From Nocardia thailandica NBRC 100428 (GTDB lineage Bacteria > Actinomycetota > Actinomycetes > Mycobacteriales > Mycobacteriaceae): a DNA stretch of 52,000 nucleotides. The DNA lies in NCBI RefSeq assembly GCF_000308795.1, contig NZ_BAGK01000011.1, forward strand, positions 1 to 52,000, written 5' to 3'. Both the position numbers and the translations under genes were made by a program. This document shows positions 19,809 through 29,915 of this stretch, piece by piece. Every line of letters starts with the position of its first letter. Positions within the stretch are counted from its first letter, which is position 1. The notes under the pieces were generated by a model. It was not told the DNA's origin and searched no databases. It saw nothing but the letters and a program-made list of their open reading frames with translations.

Positions 19809-20321
19809 ATGCATCGGATCCCTGCCAAGGTAGCCGGATCGGTTGCGGCGCTGGCCGCCGTCGCCCTGCTGTCCGCCTGTGGTGGCAACGACTCGACCGC
19901 GTCCACGACGCCCACGTTGTCGTCGACGGCCGCCGCGTCCTCCGCGAGCGCCGCGCCCAGCTCGTCCGCCGCGCCGCACGGTGACCACACCACCACCGCG
20001 GCGCCGGAGACCAGCGCGCCCGAGACCCCGCAGACCGTCCAGCCGCAGCAGACCCCGGCCGCGGTCCCGGTGACCGACAAGGGCAAGGCGTTCCTCGCCG
20101 AGCTGGAGAAGCAGGGCATCAAGCCGGGTAGCCCCGACATCGCGATCACCGCCGCGGACTACATCTGCACCAGCCGCGCCACCGGCGCCTCCGACGCCGA
20201 TATCGCGCCGTTCGTGGCCGCGATGGCGGGTTCGGATCCGTCCTTCGACCAGTCGAAGATGGACGTCGACAAGGCCGCCAAGGCCTACATCGACGCCGCT
20301 ACGGCGACCTACTGCAAGTGA
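19809..20321 (+). CDS. Lipoprotein with DUF732-like domain
   Basis: 170 aa from ATG 19809, preceded by GAGGATAGAG. The signal ends in the lipobox LLSAC-GG, with lipid-modified Cys23. A Ser/Ala/Thr/Pro-rich spacer (about 25-92) leads to a C-terminal domain resembling DUF732: FLAELEKQGI, ITAADYICTSRATGASDADI and YIDAATATYCK, with two Cys likely forming a disulphide. The function of DUF732 is not known. The stop codon overlaps the cutinase start by 4 bp, so the lipoprotein and the cutinase are translationally coupled and may work together in the envelope. Confidence 0.85.
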   Translation: MHRIPAKVAGSVAALAAVALLSACGGNDSTASTTPTLSSTAAASSASAAPSSSAAPHGDHTTTAAPETSAPETPQTVQPQQTPAAVPVTDKGKAFLAELEKQGIKPGSPDIAITAADYICTSRATGASDADIAPFVAAMAGSDPSFDQSKMDVDKAAKAYIDAATATYCK

Positions 20322-21292
20322 ACGCGCGCCGCGCCGGCCGGCGCCCCGCTGGTTGCCTGACCGTCCTGGCCCTCGGGGCGCTGCTGGTCGCGGTCGTGAT
20401 CCTGCTCTGGTTCCTGCTCGCCGGGCTGCCCAAGAAGCCGGGGCCGACGCCGCCGGGGCCGACGCCGCCGCAGTCCCAGCCCGCGGACTGCCCCGACGTG
20501 CTCGCGGTGTCGATCCCCGGCACCTGGGAGTCGTCGAGCACCGACGACCCCTACAACCCGCACGCGAACCCGATCTCGCTGATGCTCAACGTGTCCGGGC
20601 CGCTGCGCAGCCAGTTCGACGAGAGTCGGCTCGAGGTCTACACCGTGCCGTACGTGGCGCAGTTCTCGAACCCCATCGCGTTCCCGCCCGACGGGCAGCA
20701 GTCCTACAACAACAGCCGGGCCGAGGGCACCCAGCGCACGATCGACGTGCTCAGCGAGCGGCACGCCCGCTGCCCGTTGACGACCTACGTGCTGATCGGG
20801 TTCTCCCAGGGCGCCGTGATCGCGGGCGACGTGGCGTCCCAGATCGGCGCGGGCAAGGGCCCGGTGCCCGCCGACAAGGTGCTCGGCGTCACGACGATCG
20901 CCGACGGCCGCCGCACCGGTGACACCGGTCCCGGCCAGCCGACCGAGATCGGCGCGGGCGTTCCCGGTGTCGGCGCCGAGGTGGCGCTCAAGGGCATCAA
21001 CGTGCCCGGCATCTCGATGACCGGGCCGCGCCCCGGCGGCTTCGGCAGCCTGGCCGACCGGGCGTACACGATCTGCGCGCCCGGCGACCTGATCTGCGAC
21101 GCGCCGCGCCAGGCGCTGAACCCGGCCAATGTCCTCGGCAGCATCGGCACACTGATCCAGGCGGCGGGCAATCCGGTGCACAGCCTCTACAACACCTACG
21201 TGGTGGACGGCAACGGCACGACCGCCACGCAGTGGGCGGTGAACTGGGCCGCGGGGCTGATCGAGCAGGCGCCACGCCCGGCCCATTCCTGA
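20318..21292 (+). CDS. culp6: Membrane-anchored cutinase-like hydrolase (Culp6 / Rv3802c type)
   Basis: 324 aa from GTG 20318 in a GTGA overlap with the lipoprotein. One hydrophobic helix (about 13-38) and a Pro-rich stalk (KKPGPTPPGPTPP) anchor an alpha/beta-hydrolase domain facing the wall. DCPDVLAVSIPGTWESS opens the cutinase fold; GFSQGAVIAGDV holds nucleophile Ser163, and CAPGDLICD the acid Asp with its Cys pair. The His lies near PVHSLYNTY. In mycobacteria Rv3802c sits between fbpD and fadD32, is essential and has phospholipase/thioesterase activity linked to mycolate supply. Position and sequence support the same role, though the natural substrate remains inferred. Confidence 0.93.
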   Translation: MNARRAGRRPAGCLTVLALGALLVAVVILLWFLLAGLPKKPGPTPPGPTPPQSQPADCPDVLAVSIPGTWESSSTDDPYNPHANPISLMLNVSGPLRSQFDESRLEVYTVPYVAQFSNPIAFPPDGQQSYNNSRAEGTQRTIDVLSERHARCPLTTYVLIGFSQGAVIAGDVASQIGAGKGPVPADKVLGVTTIADGRRTGDTGPGQPTEIGAGVPGVGAEVALKGINVPGISMTGPRPGGFGSLADRAYTICAPGDLICDAPRQALNPANVLGSIGTLIQAAGNPVHSLYNTYVVDGNGTTATQWAVNWAAGLIEQAPRPAHS

Positions 21293-21319
21293 CGCTCGCG
21301 CGGCCCTCAGTTGTCACAG

Positions 21320-21361
21320 TCACACCCTGGCGTGATTACCACCGATCACGCCTCGGTGTGA
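21320..21361. promoter_or_regulatory. Composite inverted repeat before the LLM oxidoreductase gene
   Basis: TCACACC-CT-GGCGTGAT, 8-nt loop, ATCACGCC-TC-GGTGTGA. Both arm segments (7 and 8 bp) match perfectly around one 2-bp mismatch. There is no T-run. It can be the cutinase terminator or an operator; TAAAGT at 21391-21396 could be the -10 of the next gene. Confidence 0.5.
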
Positions 21362-21476
21362 CATCCGCACTGTCCTTCGCGGACACGCTGTAAAGTGCGC
21401 TGGTGATCGCGCCGCCGTCTCGCCACGCGGGGTGGCGCGTGCCGGAGGAACACCGCACAGCCAGGAGCCTGAATCA

Positions 21477-22496
21477 ATGACACAAGCTGCCGCACCCGTC
21501 GGTGAGTCGACCGCTCTGGGTACGCCGCTGCGTCCGTTCCGCTTCGCTGCGGCGGGTGAGGGGAACAAGCAGGAGGGCGGCGCGCGCAAGTTCGTGCAGA
21601 CCGCCCAGCAGGCCGAGGAATACGGCTACGACACCTTCGTGGTGCCGGACCACCTGGGCGACCAGATCGGCCCGATCGCCGCGCTCGGCGCGCTGACCCA
21701 GGCGACCGGCAAGATCCGCCTCGGTACCTCGGTGCTGGCCAACGGCTTCCGCCACCCGGTCGTGCTCGCCAAGGATCTGGCCACCATCGACGTGCTGTCC
21801 AAGGGCCGCCTCGAGGTCGGCGTCGGCGCGGGCTGGATCAAGGAGGAGTTCGAGAACGCGGGCATTTCCTACGAGCGGCCCGGCGTGCGCCTGGAGAAGC
21901 TCGAGGAGACCCTGACGATCCTCGACACGCTGCTCCGCGGCCAGGAGTGCACCTTCGAGGGCAAGCACTACCAGGTCCGCGGAATCAAGGGCACCCCCCG
22001 CCCGCGGCAGGGCCCGCGCCCGCCGCTGTGCACCGGCGGTGGCGGCCCGAAGATGCTCGCGCTGGCGGCGCGCCACGCCGACATCGTCTCGATCGTTCCC
22101 CAGACCACCAAGGACGGTAAGGGGCTGCTGTCGGGCATCACGCTCGAGAAGACCCTCGAGAAGGTGAACATCGTCCGCGAGGCGGCAGGCGACCGCTTCG
22201 CCGACATCGAGCTGAACTGGGCCATCACCGCCGTCGTCATCACCGACGACCGGGAGAAGACCGCCGAGATGGCGCTGACCGCGATCGAGCGGGGCCTGCA
22301 CCCCGATCTCGAGGTCGACGTGCAGCTCTCGGTCGAGGACATCCTGAATTCGCCGTACATCGCGATCGGCACCTTCGAGGAGATCGCCGAACAGATCAAG
22401 CGTGTGCGCGAACTCACGTCGATGTCGTATGTCGGCATCTTCCCCACCCAGATGGACGCCTTCGCGCCGGTGATTCCGCTGCTGCGGGAGGACTGA
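21477..22496 (+). CDS. LLM-class (probably F420-dependent) oxidoreductase
   Basis: 339 aa from ATG 21477, with AGGAG 10 nt upstream. The luciferase-like TIM barrel is clear: AEEYGYDTFVVPDHLGDQIGP, LGTSVLANGFRHPVVLAKDLATIDVLSKGRLEVGVGAGW, ERPGVRLEKLEETLTIL, and PPLCTGGGGPKMLALAARHADIVSI. GRLEVGVGAGW and the early His/Asp loop are typical of actinobacterial F420 members (TIGR03621-like). The substrate is unknown. Mycobacteria have nothing equivalent at this place between Rv3802c and fadD32, so it is an insertion into a conserved block or a Nocardia-type extra gene. Confidence 0.88.
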   Translation: MTQAAAPVGESTALGTPLRPFRFAAAGEGNKQEGGARKFVQTAQQAEEYGYDTFVVPDHLGDQIGPIAALGALTQATGKIRLGTSVLANGFRHPVVLAKDLATIDVLSKGRLEVGVGAGWIKEEFENAGISYERPGVRLEKLEETLTILDTLLRGQECTFEGKHYQVRGIKGTPRPRQGPRPPLCTGGGGPKMLALAARHADIVSIVPQTTKDGKGLLSGITLEKTLEKVNIVREAAGDRFADIELNWAITAVVITDDREKTAEMALTAIERGLHPDLEVDVQLSVEDILNSPYIAIGTFEEIAEQIKRVRELTSMSYVGIFPTQMDAFAPVIPLLRED

Positions 22497-22707
22497 GCGG
22501 CTGTTCTCTGTAACATGACTCTGGTTTGAAAACATCTAGCCGATAGCGGTCACCGCGCAGACCGCTCGAAAATCCGCAGGTTGTTCCGGGGTGCGCTCGC
22601 GGCGCAGTCGGAGCACCGGTGGCGATAGCGAGTCGGGGCCTCACGGGTGTCAGCGCCGTAGCTGTGCGCAGATTCACCGGTCCGCAGGTCTCGGAGGAGA
22701 AGAAGGA

Positions 22708-24624
22708 ATGGAAGAGACTTTCGACGACTACCTGGACGAAACCGGGAACATCACAATTCCCGAGGGTCGGACCCTGGTGGATCATGTCGAGAAGCACACG
22801 CGTAACGATGCGAACGATCTCGCGTACCGCTACATCGATTACTCGAGGGAACTCGACGGTGAGGTGCACGAGCTCACGTGGCAGCAGTTCGGTGTGCGGC
22901 TGCGCGCGGTGGCCGCTCGTCTGCAGCAGGTGACCAACCCGGGCGACCGGGTGGCCATCCTGGCGCCGCAGGGCCTGGACTATGTGATCTCCTTCTTCGC
23001 GGCGATCTACGCGGGCACCATCTCGGTGCCCCTGTTCGATCCCGACGAGCCGGGCCACACCGACCGCCTGCACGCCGTGCTCGGCGACTGTGAGCCCTCG
23101 GCGATCCTGACCGCGACCTCCTCCGCGGCAGGCGTGCGCCAGTTCTTCCGTTCGCTGCCCGCGGCGCAGCGCCCGCGCATCATCGCTGTCGACGCCATTC
23201 CCGACAGCCTCGGTGACAGCTGGGTCCGCCCGGACATCGCGATCGACGACATCGCCTACCTGCAGTACACCTCGGGCTCGACCCGGGTCCCGGCGGGCGT
23301 GGAGATCACCCACCGCGCGGTGGGCACCAACCTGCTGCAGATGGTCAAGGCGATCAACCTCGACCACAACTCGCGCGGCGTCACCTGGCTGCCGCTGTTC
23401 CACGACATGGGCCTGTTGACGGTGATCCTGCCCGCCGTGGGCGGCAAGTACATCACCATCATGTCGCCGAGCGCGTTCGTGCGCAGGCCGTCGCGCTGGA
23501 TCAACGAGCTGGCCGCGGTCGCCGACGGCGCGGGCACCTTCGCCGCCGCCCCGAACTTCGCCTTCGAGCACGCCGCCGCGCGCGGTCTGCCCAAGGCGGG
23601 CGAGTCGCTCGACCTGTCGAACGTCATCGGCCTGATCAACGGCTCCGAGCCGGTGACCACCTCGTCGATGAAGAAGTTCAACGAGGCGTTCGCGCCGTAC
23701 GGCCTGCCCAAGACCGCGATCAAGCCCTGCTACGGCATGGCCGAGGCCACCCTGTTCGTCTCGGCGACCAAGGCCGAGGACGAGGCCAAGGTCGTCTACG
23801 TCGACCGCGACGAGCTGAACGCGGGCCGCATGGTGCGCGTCGAGCCCGGCACCGAGAACGCCATCGCGCAGGTCTCCTGCGGCTATGTGGCGCTGTCGCA
23901 GTGGGCGACCATCATCGACCCCGAGTCGGTGGAGAGCGCCGAGGGCGGTCGCGAGCTGCCCGACGGTCAGGTCGGCGAGATCTGGCTGCACGGCAACAAC
24001 ATGGGCATCGGCTACTGGGGTCGCCCGGACGAGTCGACCAAGACCTTCCGCAACAAGGTCACCGACCGTCTCGCCGAGGGCAGCCACGCCGAGGGCACCC
24101 CCCTGGACGCGAACTGGCTGCGCACCGGCGACTACGGCGTCTACTTCGACGGCGAGCTCTACATCACCGGCCGCGTGAAGGACCTCGTCATCGTCGACGG
24201 GCGCAACCACTACCCGCAGGACCTGGAGTTCTCCGCGCAGGAGGCGTCCAAGGCGCTGCGGCCCGGTTTCGTCGCGGCCTTCGCGGTGCCCGCCAACCAG
24301 CTGCCCGCCGAGGTCTTCGCGGCCGACAGCCACTCCGGCCTGAAGTTCGACGCCGACGACGCGTCCGAGCAGCTGGTCATCGTCGGCGAGCGCGGCCCCG
24401 GCGCGGGCAAGGCCGATCCCGGCCCGATCTCCGACGCCGTGCGCGCCGCGATCTCCCAGCGCCACGGTGTCACCGCTCGTGACATCCTGCTGGTGCCCGC
24501 GGGGTCCATCCCGCGGACGTCCAGCGGCAAGATCGCCCGGCGTGCCTGCAAGGCCGCCTACCTCGAGGGAACGCTCCGCGGTGGTTACACACAGCAGGCT
24601 TTCCCCGATGCACCAGACGAGTAA
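22708..24624 (+). CDS. fadD32: Long-chain fatty-acyl-AMP ligase FadD32
   Basis: 638 aa from ATG 22708, behind a strong GGAGGAGAAGAAGGA site. It adenylates the meromycolic chain and loads it on the N-terminal ACP of Pks13. [15 protein letters not shown] is the ATP/AMP-binding P-loop; [61 protein letters not shown] and [14 protein letters not shown] (catalytic Lys) are FAAL/adenylation motifs. The FAAL-type insertion that favours acyl-AMP release over CoA is in the expected region. Length and sequence match Rv3801c. A 211-bp upstream region holds a GCGGTC/GACCGC dyad (22546-22565) but no clear promoter. Confidence 0.98.
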   Translation: MEETFDDYLDETGNITIPEGRTLVDHVEKHTRNDANDLAYRYIDYSRELDGEVHELTWQQFGVRLRAVAARLQQVTNPGDRVAILAPQGLDYVISFFAAIYAGTISVPLFDPDEPGHTDRLHAVLGDCEPSAILTATSSAAGVRQFFRSLPAAQRPRIIAVDAIPDSLGDSWVRPDIAIDDIAYLQYTSGSTRVPAGVEITHRAVGTNLLQMVKAINLDHNSRGVTWLPLFHDMGLLTVILPAVGGKYITIMSPSAFVRRPSRWINELAAVADGAGTFAAAPNFAFEHAAARGLPKAGESLDLSNVIGLINGSEPVTTSSMKKFNEAFAPYGLPKTAIKPCYGMAEATLFVSATKAEDEAKVVYVDRDELNAGRMVRVEPGTENAIAQVSCGYVALSQWATIIDPESVESAEGGRELPDGQVGEIWLHGNNMGIGYWGRPDESTKTFRNKVTDRLAEGSHAEGTPLDANWLRTGDYGVYFDGELYITGRVKDLVIVDGRNHYPQDLEFSAQEASKALRPGFVAAFAVPANQLPAEVFAADSHSGLKFDADDASEQLVIVGERGPGAGKADPGPISDAVRAAISQRHGVTARDILLVPAGSIPRTSSGKIARRACKAAYLEGTLRGGYTQQAFPDAPDE

Positions 24625-24645
24625 TTGCCGAGTTTTCCCGGCGAG

Positions 24646-24677
24646 GACGCCCGGCACGGAGCACCGTGCCGGGCGTC
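24646..24677. terminator. Perfect hairpin between fadD32 and pks13
   Basis: A 14-bp perfect stem (GACGCCCGGCACGG and its complement) with loop AGCA. There is no T-run. It lies 21 bp after fadD32 and 45 bp before pks13, so it may attenuate or stabilise rather than end the transcript. Confidence 0.6.
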
Positions 24678-24722
24678 ATTCGGCGGCGCGCCCGGTACCC
24701 AGACAGGTAGCTTGAGGAATTG

Positions 24723-27700
24723 ATGGCTGACAACGAGGGCACGCCCACCCAGAGTCCCGAGCCCGCCAAGGGTTCGAACCCCGACATCTCGGTCCCCGAG
24801 CTGCGTGAGTGGCTGCGCAACTGGGTCGCCGACGCGACCGGGCAGCCGGTCGAGCAGATCACCGTGGATCGGCCGATGGAGGAGTTCGGACTGGCCTCCC
24901 GGGACGCGCTGGCCCTCGGCGGTGACATCGAGGAACTCACCGGTGTCATGCTCACCGTCACCACGGTCTACCAGCACCCGACCATCGCCTCGCTGTCGGA
25001 GCGCATCGTCAACGGCGAGCCGGAGGCGGAGGATTCCGCCGCCGAGGACGACCTCTACACCGCGCGCTACACGCCGGGGGAGGCGCACGACATCGCCGTG
25101 GTCGGCCTGTCGACCCGGCTGCCGGGCGCCGGCGACACGCCCGAGTCGACGTGGGAGTTCATCGCCGGTCGCGGCGACGCCATCACCGAGCTGCCGGAGG
25201 GCCGCTGGTCGGAGTTCCTGGCCGACCCCGCCGTCGCCGCGGCGGTGGCCGCGGGCAAGACCCGGGGCGGTTACCTCGACGAGGCCGTCGTCAAGGGCTT
25301 CGACGCCGACTTCTTCGCGACCTCGCCGCTCGAGGCCGAGCGCATCGATCCGCAGCAGCGGCTGATGATGGAGCTGACCTGGGAGGCGCTCGAGCACGCC
25401 CGCATCCCCGCGAGCGAGCTGCGCGGCACCCCGGTCGGCATGTTCGTCGGGTCCTCGACGAGCGACTTCCAGATGATCGCCGCGCTCGCGCTCGGCAACC
25501 CCGATCCGAACGTGCCCGCCTCGGCCGAGGCCTACGCGATCATGGGCAGCTCGAACGGCATCATCGCCAACCGCGTTTCCTACTTCTACGACTTCCGCGG
25601 CCCCTCGGTGACGGTGGACACCGCGTGCTCGTCCACGCTGGTCGCCGTGCACCAGGCGGTGCGCGCGCTGCGCGAGGGCGACGCCGACCTGGCGCTGGCC
25701 GGCGGCGTGAACATGCTGCTGATGCCGATGACGACGCTCGGTTTCGCGCCGGGCACCTCCGAGGACGGCCGGATCAAGGCGTTCGCCCGCGACGCCGACG
25801 GCATGGTGCGTTCCGAGGGCGCCGGCCTGGTCGTGCTCAAGCGCCTGGCCGACGCCGAGCGCGACGGCGACCACATCTACGGCGTGATCAAGGGCAGCGC
25901 GGTCAACAGCGACGGCCGCTCCAACGGCCTGCTCGCCCCGAACCCCGACGCGCAGGCCGACGTGCTGCGCGCGGCCTACCGTGACGCGGGGATCGCCCCG
26001 ACCACGGTCGACTACATCGAGGCGCACGGCACCGGCACCCCGATCGGTGACCCGATCGAGGCCGAGGCGCTGGCCCGCGTGGTCGGCCGCGGCCGCGACG
26101 CCGACAAGCCGGCGCTGCTCGGCTCGGTCAAGACCAACTTCGGCCACCTGGAGTCCGGCGCGGGCGTGCCGAGCCTGGTGAAGGTGCTGATGGGCTTCCA
26201 GCACAACGTGATCCCGCCGACCATCAACTTCTCGGCCCCCAGCCCGTACATCCCGTTCGAGCAGGCCAACCTGAAGGTCGTCGACGAGCCGACCGAGTTC
26301 CCCCGCTACAGCGGCGTCGCGACCGTCGGCATCTCCGGCTTCGGTTTCGGCGGCACCAACGCCCACGTCGTGCTCCAGGAGTACGTGCCGACGGCGGCGG
26401 TCCCGGCGGTCGAGGACGTCACCCCCGACGAGGTCGCCGCCGCGCGCGACGAGCTCGCCGAGTCCGTGGACAGCGCCGAGACCACCGACGTGGTCGCCGA
26501 GGCCGAGGCCATCACCACGGCCGCCGTCGAGGCCACCCCGCCGGTCGAGTGGGACGGCGAGCGCGCCGAGCCGCTGCCGGTCGTCCTCGCGGTGTCGGCC
26601 TACCTGCCGTCGCGCCGCAAGCGCGCCGCCGCGGAGCTGGCCGACTGGCTGGAGGGCCCCGGCAAGGAGGTGCCGCTGGCCGACGTGGCCCGCTCGCTCG
26701 CCCGGCGCAGCCACCAGCGCTCGCGCGGCGTCGTGCTGGCCAAGACGCACGAGGAGGCCGTCGCGGGCCTGCGCGCGATCGCGGCGGGCAAGCCGGGCGC
26801 GGGCGTGTTCACCTCCGATTCGCCCGCGGCCAACGGCCCGGTCTGGGTGCTGTCCGGCTTCGGCTCGCAGCACCGCAAGATGGCCAAGCAGCTCTACGGG
26901 GAGAACTCGATCTTCCGCAAGACCGTCGACGAGGTCGACGAGCTCGTGCAGGACGAGGCCGGGTACTCGATCCGCGAGATGTTCCTCGACGACGAGCAGG
27001 ACTACGACGTCGGCACCTGCCAGGTCGGCATCTTCACCATCCAGCTCGGCCTCGCCGCGCTGCTGCGCGCGCACGGCGCCGAGCCCGCCGCGGTGGTCGG
27101 GCACTCGATGGGCGAGGTGGCCGGCTCCTACATCGCGGGCGGCCTGAGCCTCGAGGACGCGGTGCGCGTGATCTGCGCCCGCTCGCGCCTGATGGGCGAG
27201 GGCGAGCAGATGATCACCGAGGACGACGTGCGCAACATGGCGCTGGTCGAACTCAGCGCCCACGACGTGGCCGAGTTGCTCTCGCGCTTCCCCGACGTGG
27301 AGTGCGCGGTGTACGCGGCGCCGACCAACACCGTCATCGGCGGCCCGCGCGAGCAGGTCGAGCAGATCGTCGCCGAGGTGGAGGGCATGGGCAAGTTCGC
27401 CCGCATCCTGCCCACCCGCGGCGCGGGGCACACCTCGCAGATGGATCCGCTGCTCGGCGAGCTGGCCGCCGAGCTGGCGGGCATGGAGCCGAGCAAGCTG
27501 ACGACCGGCCTGTACTCGACCGTGCACGAGGGCCTGTACTTCAAGCCGGGCTCGGAGCCGATCCACGACCCGGCCTACTGGGTCAAGAACATGCGCGGCG
27601 CGGTGTACTTCACCAACGCCGTCAAGGCCGCCGTCGATACCGGCCACACCACCTTCCTGGAGCTGGCGCCGAACTCGGTGGCGCTCATGCAGGTCCTCGG

Positions 27701-29897
27701 CACCACCTACGCCGCGGGCGTGCACGACGCGCAGCTGATCCCGACGCTCAAGCGCAAGGAGGACGAGTCCGCCGGGGTGATCGGCGCGCTCGCCCAGCTC
27801 TACGTCAACGGCCACGCGGTCGACCTGCCCTCGCTGCTGCCCGCCGGCCCGTACGCCGATGTGCCGCGTACCGCGTTCCTGCGCAAGGAGTTCTGGCCCA
27901 AGGTCGCCGTCGGCGCCGGTTTCGGCGGTGGCTCCGGCAACGGCAAGCTGCCGGGCGCGCACGTCGCGCTGCCGGACGGCCGCCACGTGTGGGAGGTCGA
28001 CGCCGCCGCGGTGAGCGACCTGACCGCGCTGGTGAAGTCGGCCGCGGCGCAGGTCCTCTCCGAGGTCGCGGTCGGTGTCACGCACGCGCACGGCACGATC
28101 CCGGCCGCGGGCACGCTGACCACCACGCTGACCCCGCACCTGGGCGGCGCCTCGGTGCAGGTGCACGCCAGGGAGGCGGGCGTCTTCCGCGCGCTGTTCG
28201 ACGCGGTCGTCACCTCCGGTGACCCGCTGCCCGAACCGGTTGTCGCCGAGGTCGTTCCGGCCGCCGCGCCCGAGCCGACCGCCGCCGAGGTCGCCGCCGC
28301 GACCGGCGACCGCTGGGACCCCGCGGGCACCCAGACCGTGGAGGAGCGCCTCTCGCTGATCGTGGCCGAGTCCATGGGCTACGCCGTCGAGGACCTCCCG
28401 ATGGAGATCCCGCTGATGGAGCTGGGTCTGGACTCGCTGATGGCCATGCGCATCAAGAACCGCGTCGAGTACGAGTTCGACATCCCGCAGCTGCAGATCT
28501 CGGCCGTCCGCGACGCCAGCCTGCACGAGGTCGCCAAGGTCCTGCGCTACGCCATCGAGCACCGCGACGAGGTGCAGCAGATGGCCGATCAGCAGGCCGC
28601 CGCCCGCGCCGCGGGCGAGGACGTCGCCCTCGACGGCAACTTCGCCGAGGCCGCGCGCGCGGCGCTGGCCGCGGGCGCCGACCCGGTGGCCGCGGTGAAG
28701 GCCGAGCTCCCCGCCGACCCCGCCGCGCCCGCCGCGACCGTGACGGAAGCCGCGGTCACCGCACCGGTCACCGAGGTCCCGGCCGAGGACAAGGTCGAGA
28801 TCAGCTACGACGACGACGGCGACAACGTCCCGCCACGTGACGCTCCCGAGCGCCTGGTCTACGGCACCTGGGCGGTCGTCACCGGAACCTCGCCGGGCGG
28901 CATCTTCAACACGCTGCCGATCCTCGAGGAGGAGGTCGCCGAGAAGCTGGCCGAGCGCCTGACGCAGCGGGTCGGCGCGGAGATCTCCGTCGACGACGTG
29001 CTCGACTCCGAGACCATCGAGGATCTCGCCGACGTCGTGCGCAAGCTGCAGGACTCCGGCGCGGATGTCGACGGCTTCATCCGTCCGCTGCGCCCGCGTC
29101 CGGAGGGCTCGAACGCGGTGCCGGTCTTCGTGTTCCACCCCTCGGGCGGCAACACGCTGGTCTACGAGCCGCTGCTCAAGCGCCTGCCCGCCGACACCCC
29201 GATGTACGGCTTCGAACGCGTCGAGGGCAACATCGAGGAGCGCGCCAAGCAGTACCTGCCGGAGCTGCGCAAGATCCAGGGCGACGGCCCCTACGTGCTC
29301 TACGGCTGGTCGCTCGGCGCGGTGTTCGCGCTGCAGGTCGCGCAGCTGCTGCGCGCCGAGGGCGCCGACGTCCGCTATGTCGGCCTGATCGACCTCGCCA
29401 TCCCGGTCGAGGGCGAGGACAACAGCCCCGAGGAGCGACTGGCCCGCATCAAGCGCTACCAGCAGTTCGCCAAGCGCACCTACGGCGTCGAGGGCGAACT
29501 GCCCGACGAGCAGCTCCAGGAACTGGCCCAGGCCGGCGACGAGGAGCAGTACGAGATCGTCGCCAGCCTGATCAAGCTCACCGGCGCCAAGATCCCCGGC
29601 GGCGTGCTCGAGCACCAGCGCACCTCCTGGATCGAGGGCCGCCACCTGGCGAAGACCAGCCCGACCCGCTACGACGGCGATGTCGTGCTGTACCTGGCCG
29701 ACCGCTACCACGACGGCATGATCGAGCTGGAGCCCCGCTTCGCCGATCGCCGTCCCAACGGTGGCTGGGACGAGTACATTCCCAACCTCGAAGTCGTGCA
29801 CATCCCCGGCGATCACCTGCAGATCGTCGACGAACCGCGGATCGGCCAGATCGGTGCGGACCTGGCAGCCAAGCTGGCACAGATAGTGAAGGGTTGA
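24723..29897 (+). CDS. pks13: Polyketide synthase Pks13 (mycolic acid condensase)
   Basis: 1724 aa from ATG 24723 (GAGG at 24714). It condenses meromycoloyl and carboxyacyl chains to alpha-alkyl beta-keto ester and releases it to trehalose. Domains in order: N-terminal ACP with Ser59 (EFGLASRDALALGGDIEELTG); KS about 120-550 with Cys302 in VDTACSSTLVAVH, EAHGTGTPIGDP and KTNFGHLESGAG; Ala/Glu-rich linker about 555-615; AT about 620-1040 with Ser795 in VVGHSMGEVAGS; C-terminal ACP with Ser1238 in LMELGLDSLMAMRIKNR; linker; thioesterase about 1465-1724 with Ser1530 in YGWSLGAVFAL and GDHLQIVDEP for the His. KR, DH and ER are absent, as expected. Length and order match Rv3800c. Confidence 0.99.
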   Translation: MADNEGTPTQSPEPAKGSNPDISVPELREWLRNWVADATGQPVEQITVDRPMEEFGLASRDALALGGDIEELTGVMLTVTTVYQHPTIASLSERIVNGEPEAEDSAAEDDLYTARYTPGEAHDIAVVGLSTRLPGAGDTPESTWEFIAGRGDAITELPEGRWSEFLADPAVAAAVAAGKTRGGYLDEAVVKGFDADFFATSPLEAERIDPQQRLMMELTWEALEHARIPASELRGTPVGMFVGSSTSDFQMIAALALGNPDPNVPASAEAYAIMGSSNGIIANRVSYFYDFRGPSVTVDTACSSTLVAVHQAVRALREGDADLALAGGVNMLLMPMTTLGFAPGTSEDGRIKAFARDADGMVRSEGAGLVVLKRLADAERDGDHIYGVIKGSAVNSDGRSNGLLAPNPDAQADVLRAAYRDAGIAPTTVDYIEAHGTGTPIGDPIEAEALARVVGRGRDADKPALLGSVKTNFGHLESGAGVPSLVKVLMGFQHNVIPPTINFSAPSPYIPFEQANLKVVDEPTEFPRYSGVATVGISGFGFGGTNAHVVLQEYVPTAAVPAVEDVTPDEVAAARDELAESVDSAETTDVVAEAEAITTAAVEATPPVEWDGERAEPLPVVLAVSAYLPSRRKRAAAELADWLEGPGKEVPLADVARSLARRSHQRSRGVVLAKTHEEAVAGLRAIAAGKPGAGVFTSDSPAANGPVWVLSGFGSQHRKMAKQLYGENSIFRKTVDEVDELVQDEAGYSIREMFLDDEQDYDVGTCQVGIFTIQLGLAALLRAHGAEPAAVVGHSMGEVAGSYIAGGLSLEDAVRVICARSRLMGEGEQMITEDDVRNMALVELSAHDVAELLSRFPDVECAVYAAPTNTVIGGPREQVEQIVAEVEGMGKFARILPTRGAGHTSQMDPLLGELAAELAGMEPSKLTTGLYSTVHEGLYFKPGSEPIHDPAYWVKNMRGAVYFTNAVKAAVDTGHTTFLELAPNSVALMQVLGTTYAAGVHDAQLIPTLKRKEDESAGVIGALAQLYVNGHAVDLPSLLPAGPYADVPRTAFLRKEFWPKVAVGAGFGGGSGNGKLPGAHVALPDGRHVWEVDAAAVSDLTALVKSAAAQVLSEVAVGVTHAHGTIPAAGTLTTTLTPHLGGASVQVHAREAGVFRALFDAVVTSGDPLPEPVVAEVVPAAAPEPTAAEVAAATGDRWDPAGTQTVEERLSLIVAESMGYAVEDLPMEIPLMELGLDSLMAMRIKNRVEYEFDIPQLQISAVRDASLHEVAKVLRYAIEHRDEVQQMADQQAAARAAGEDVALDGNFAEAARAALAAGADPVAAVKAELPADPAAPAATVTEAAVTAPVTEVPAEDKVEISYDDDGDNVPPRDAPERLVYGTWAVVTGTSPGGIFNTLPILEEEVAEKLAERLTQRVGAEISVDDVLDSETIEDLADVVRKLQDSGADVDGFIRPLRPRPEGSNAVPVFVFHPSGGNTLVYEPLLKRLPADTPMYGFERVEGNIEERAKQYLPELRKIQGDGPYVLYGWSLGAVFALQVAQLLRAEGADVRYVGLIDLAIPVEGEDNSPEERLARIKRYQQFAKRTYGVEGELPDEQLQELAQAGDEEQYEIVASLIKLTGAKIPGGVLEHQRTSWIEGRHLAKTSPTRYDGDVVLYLADRYHDGMIELEPRFADRRPNGGWDEYIPNLEVVHIPGDHLQIVDEPRIGQIGADLAAKLAQIVKG

Positions 29898-29915
29898 CCG
29901 AAGAAGGGGAGTCGA

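Noticed and set aside
26400..26560. Possible frameshift in the Ala/Glu-rich part of pks13
   Set aside because: The frame is continuous; this is the KS-AT linker, which is normally low in complexity.
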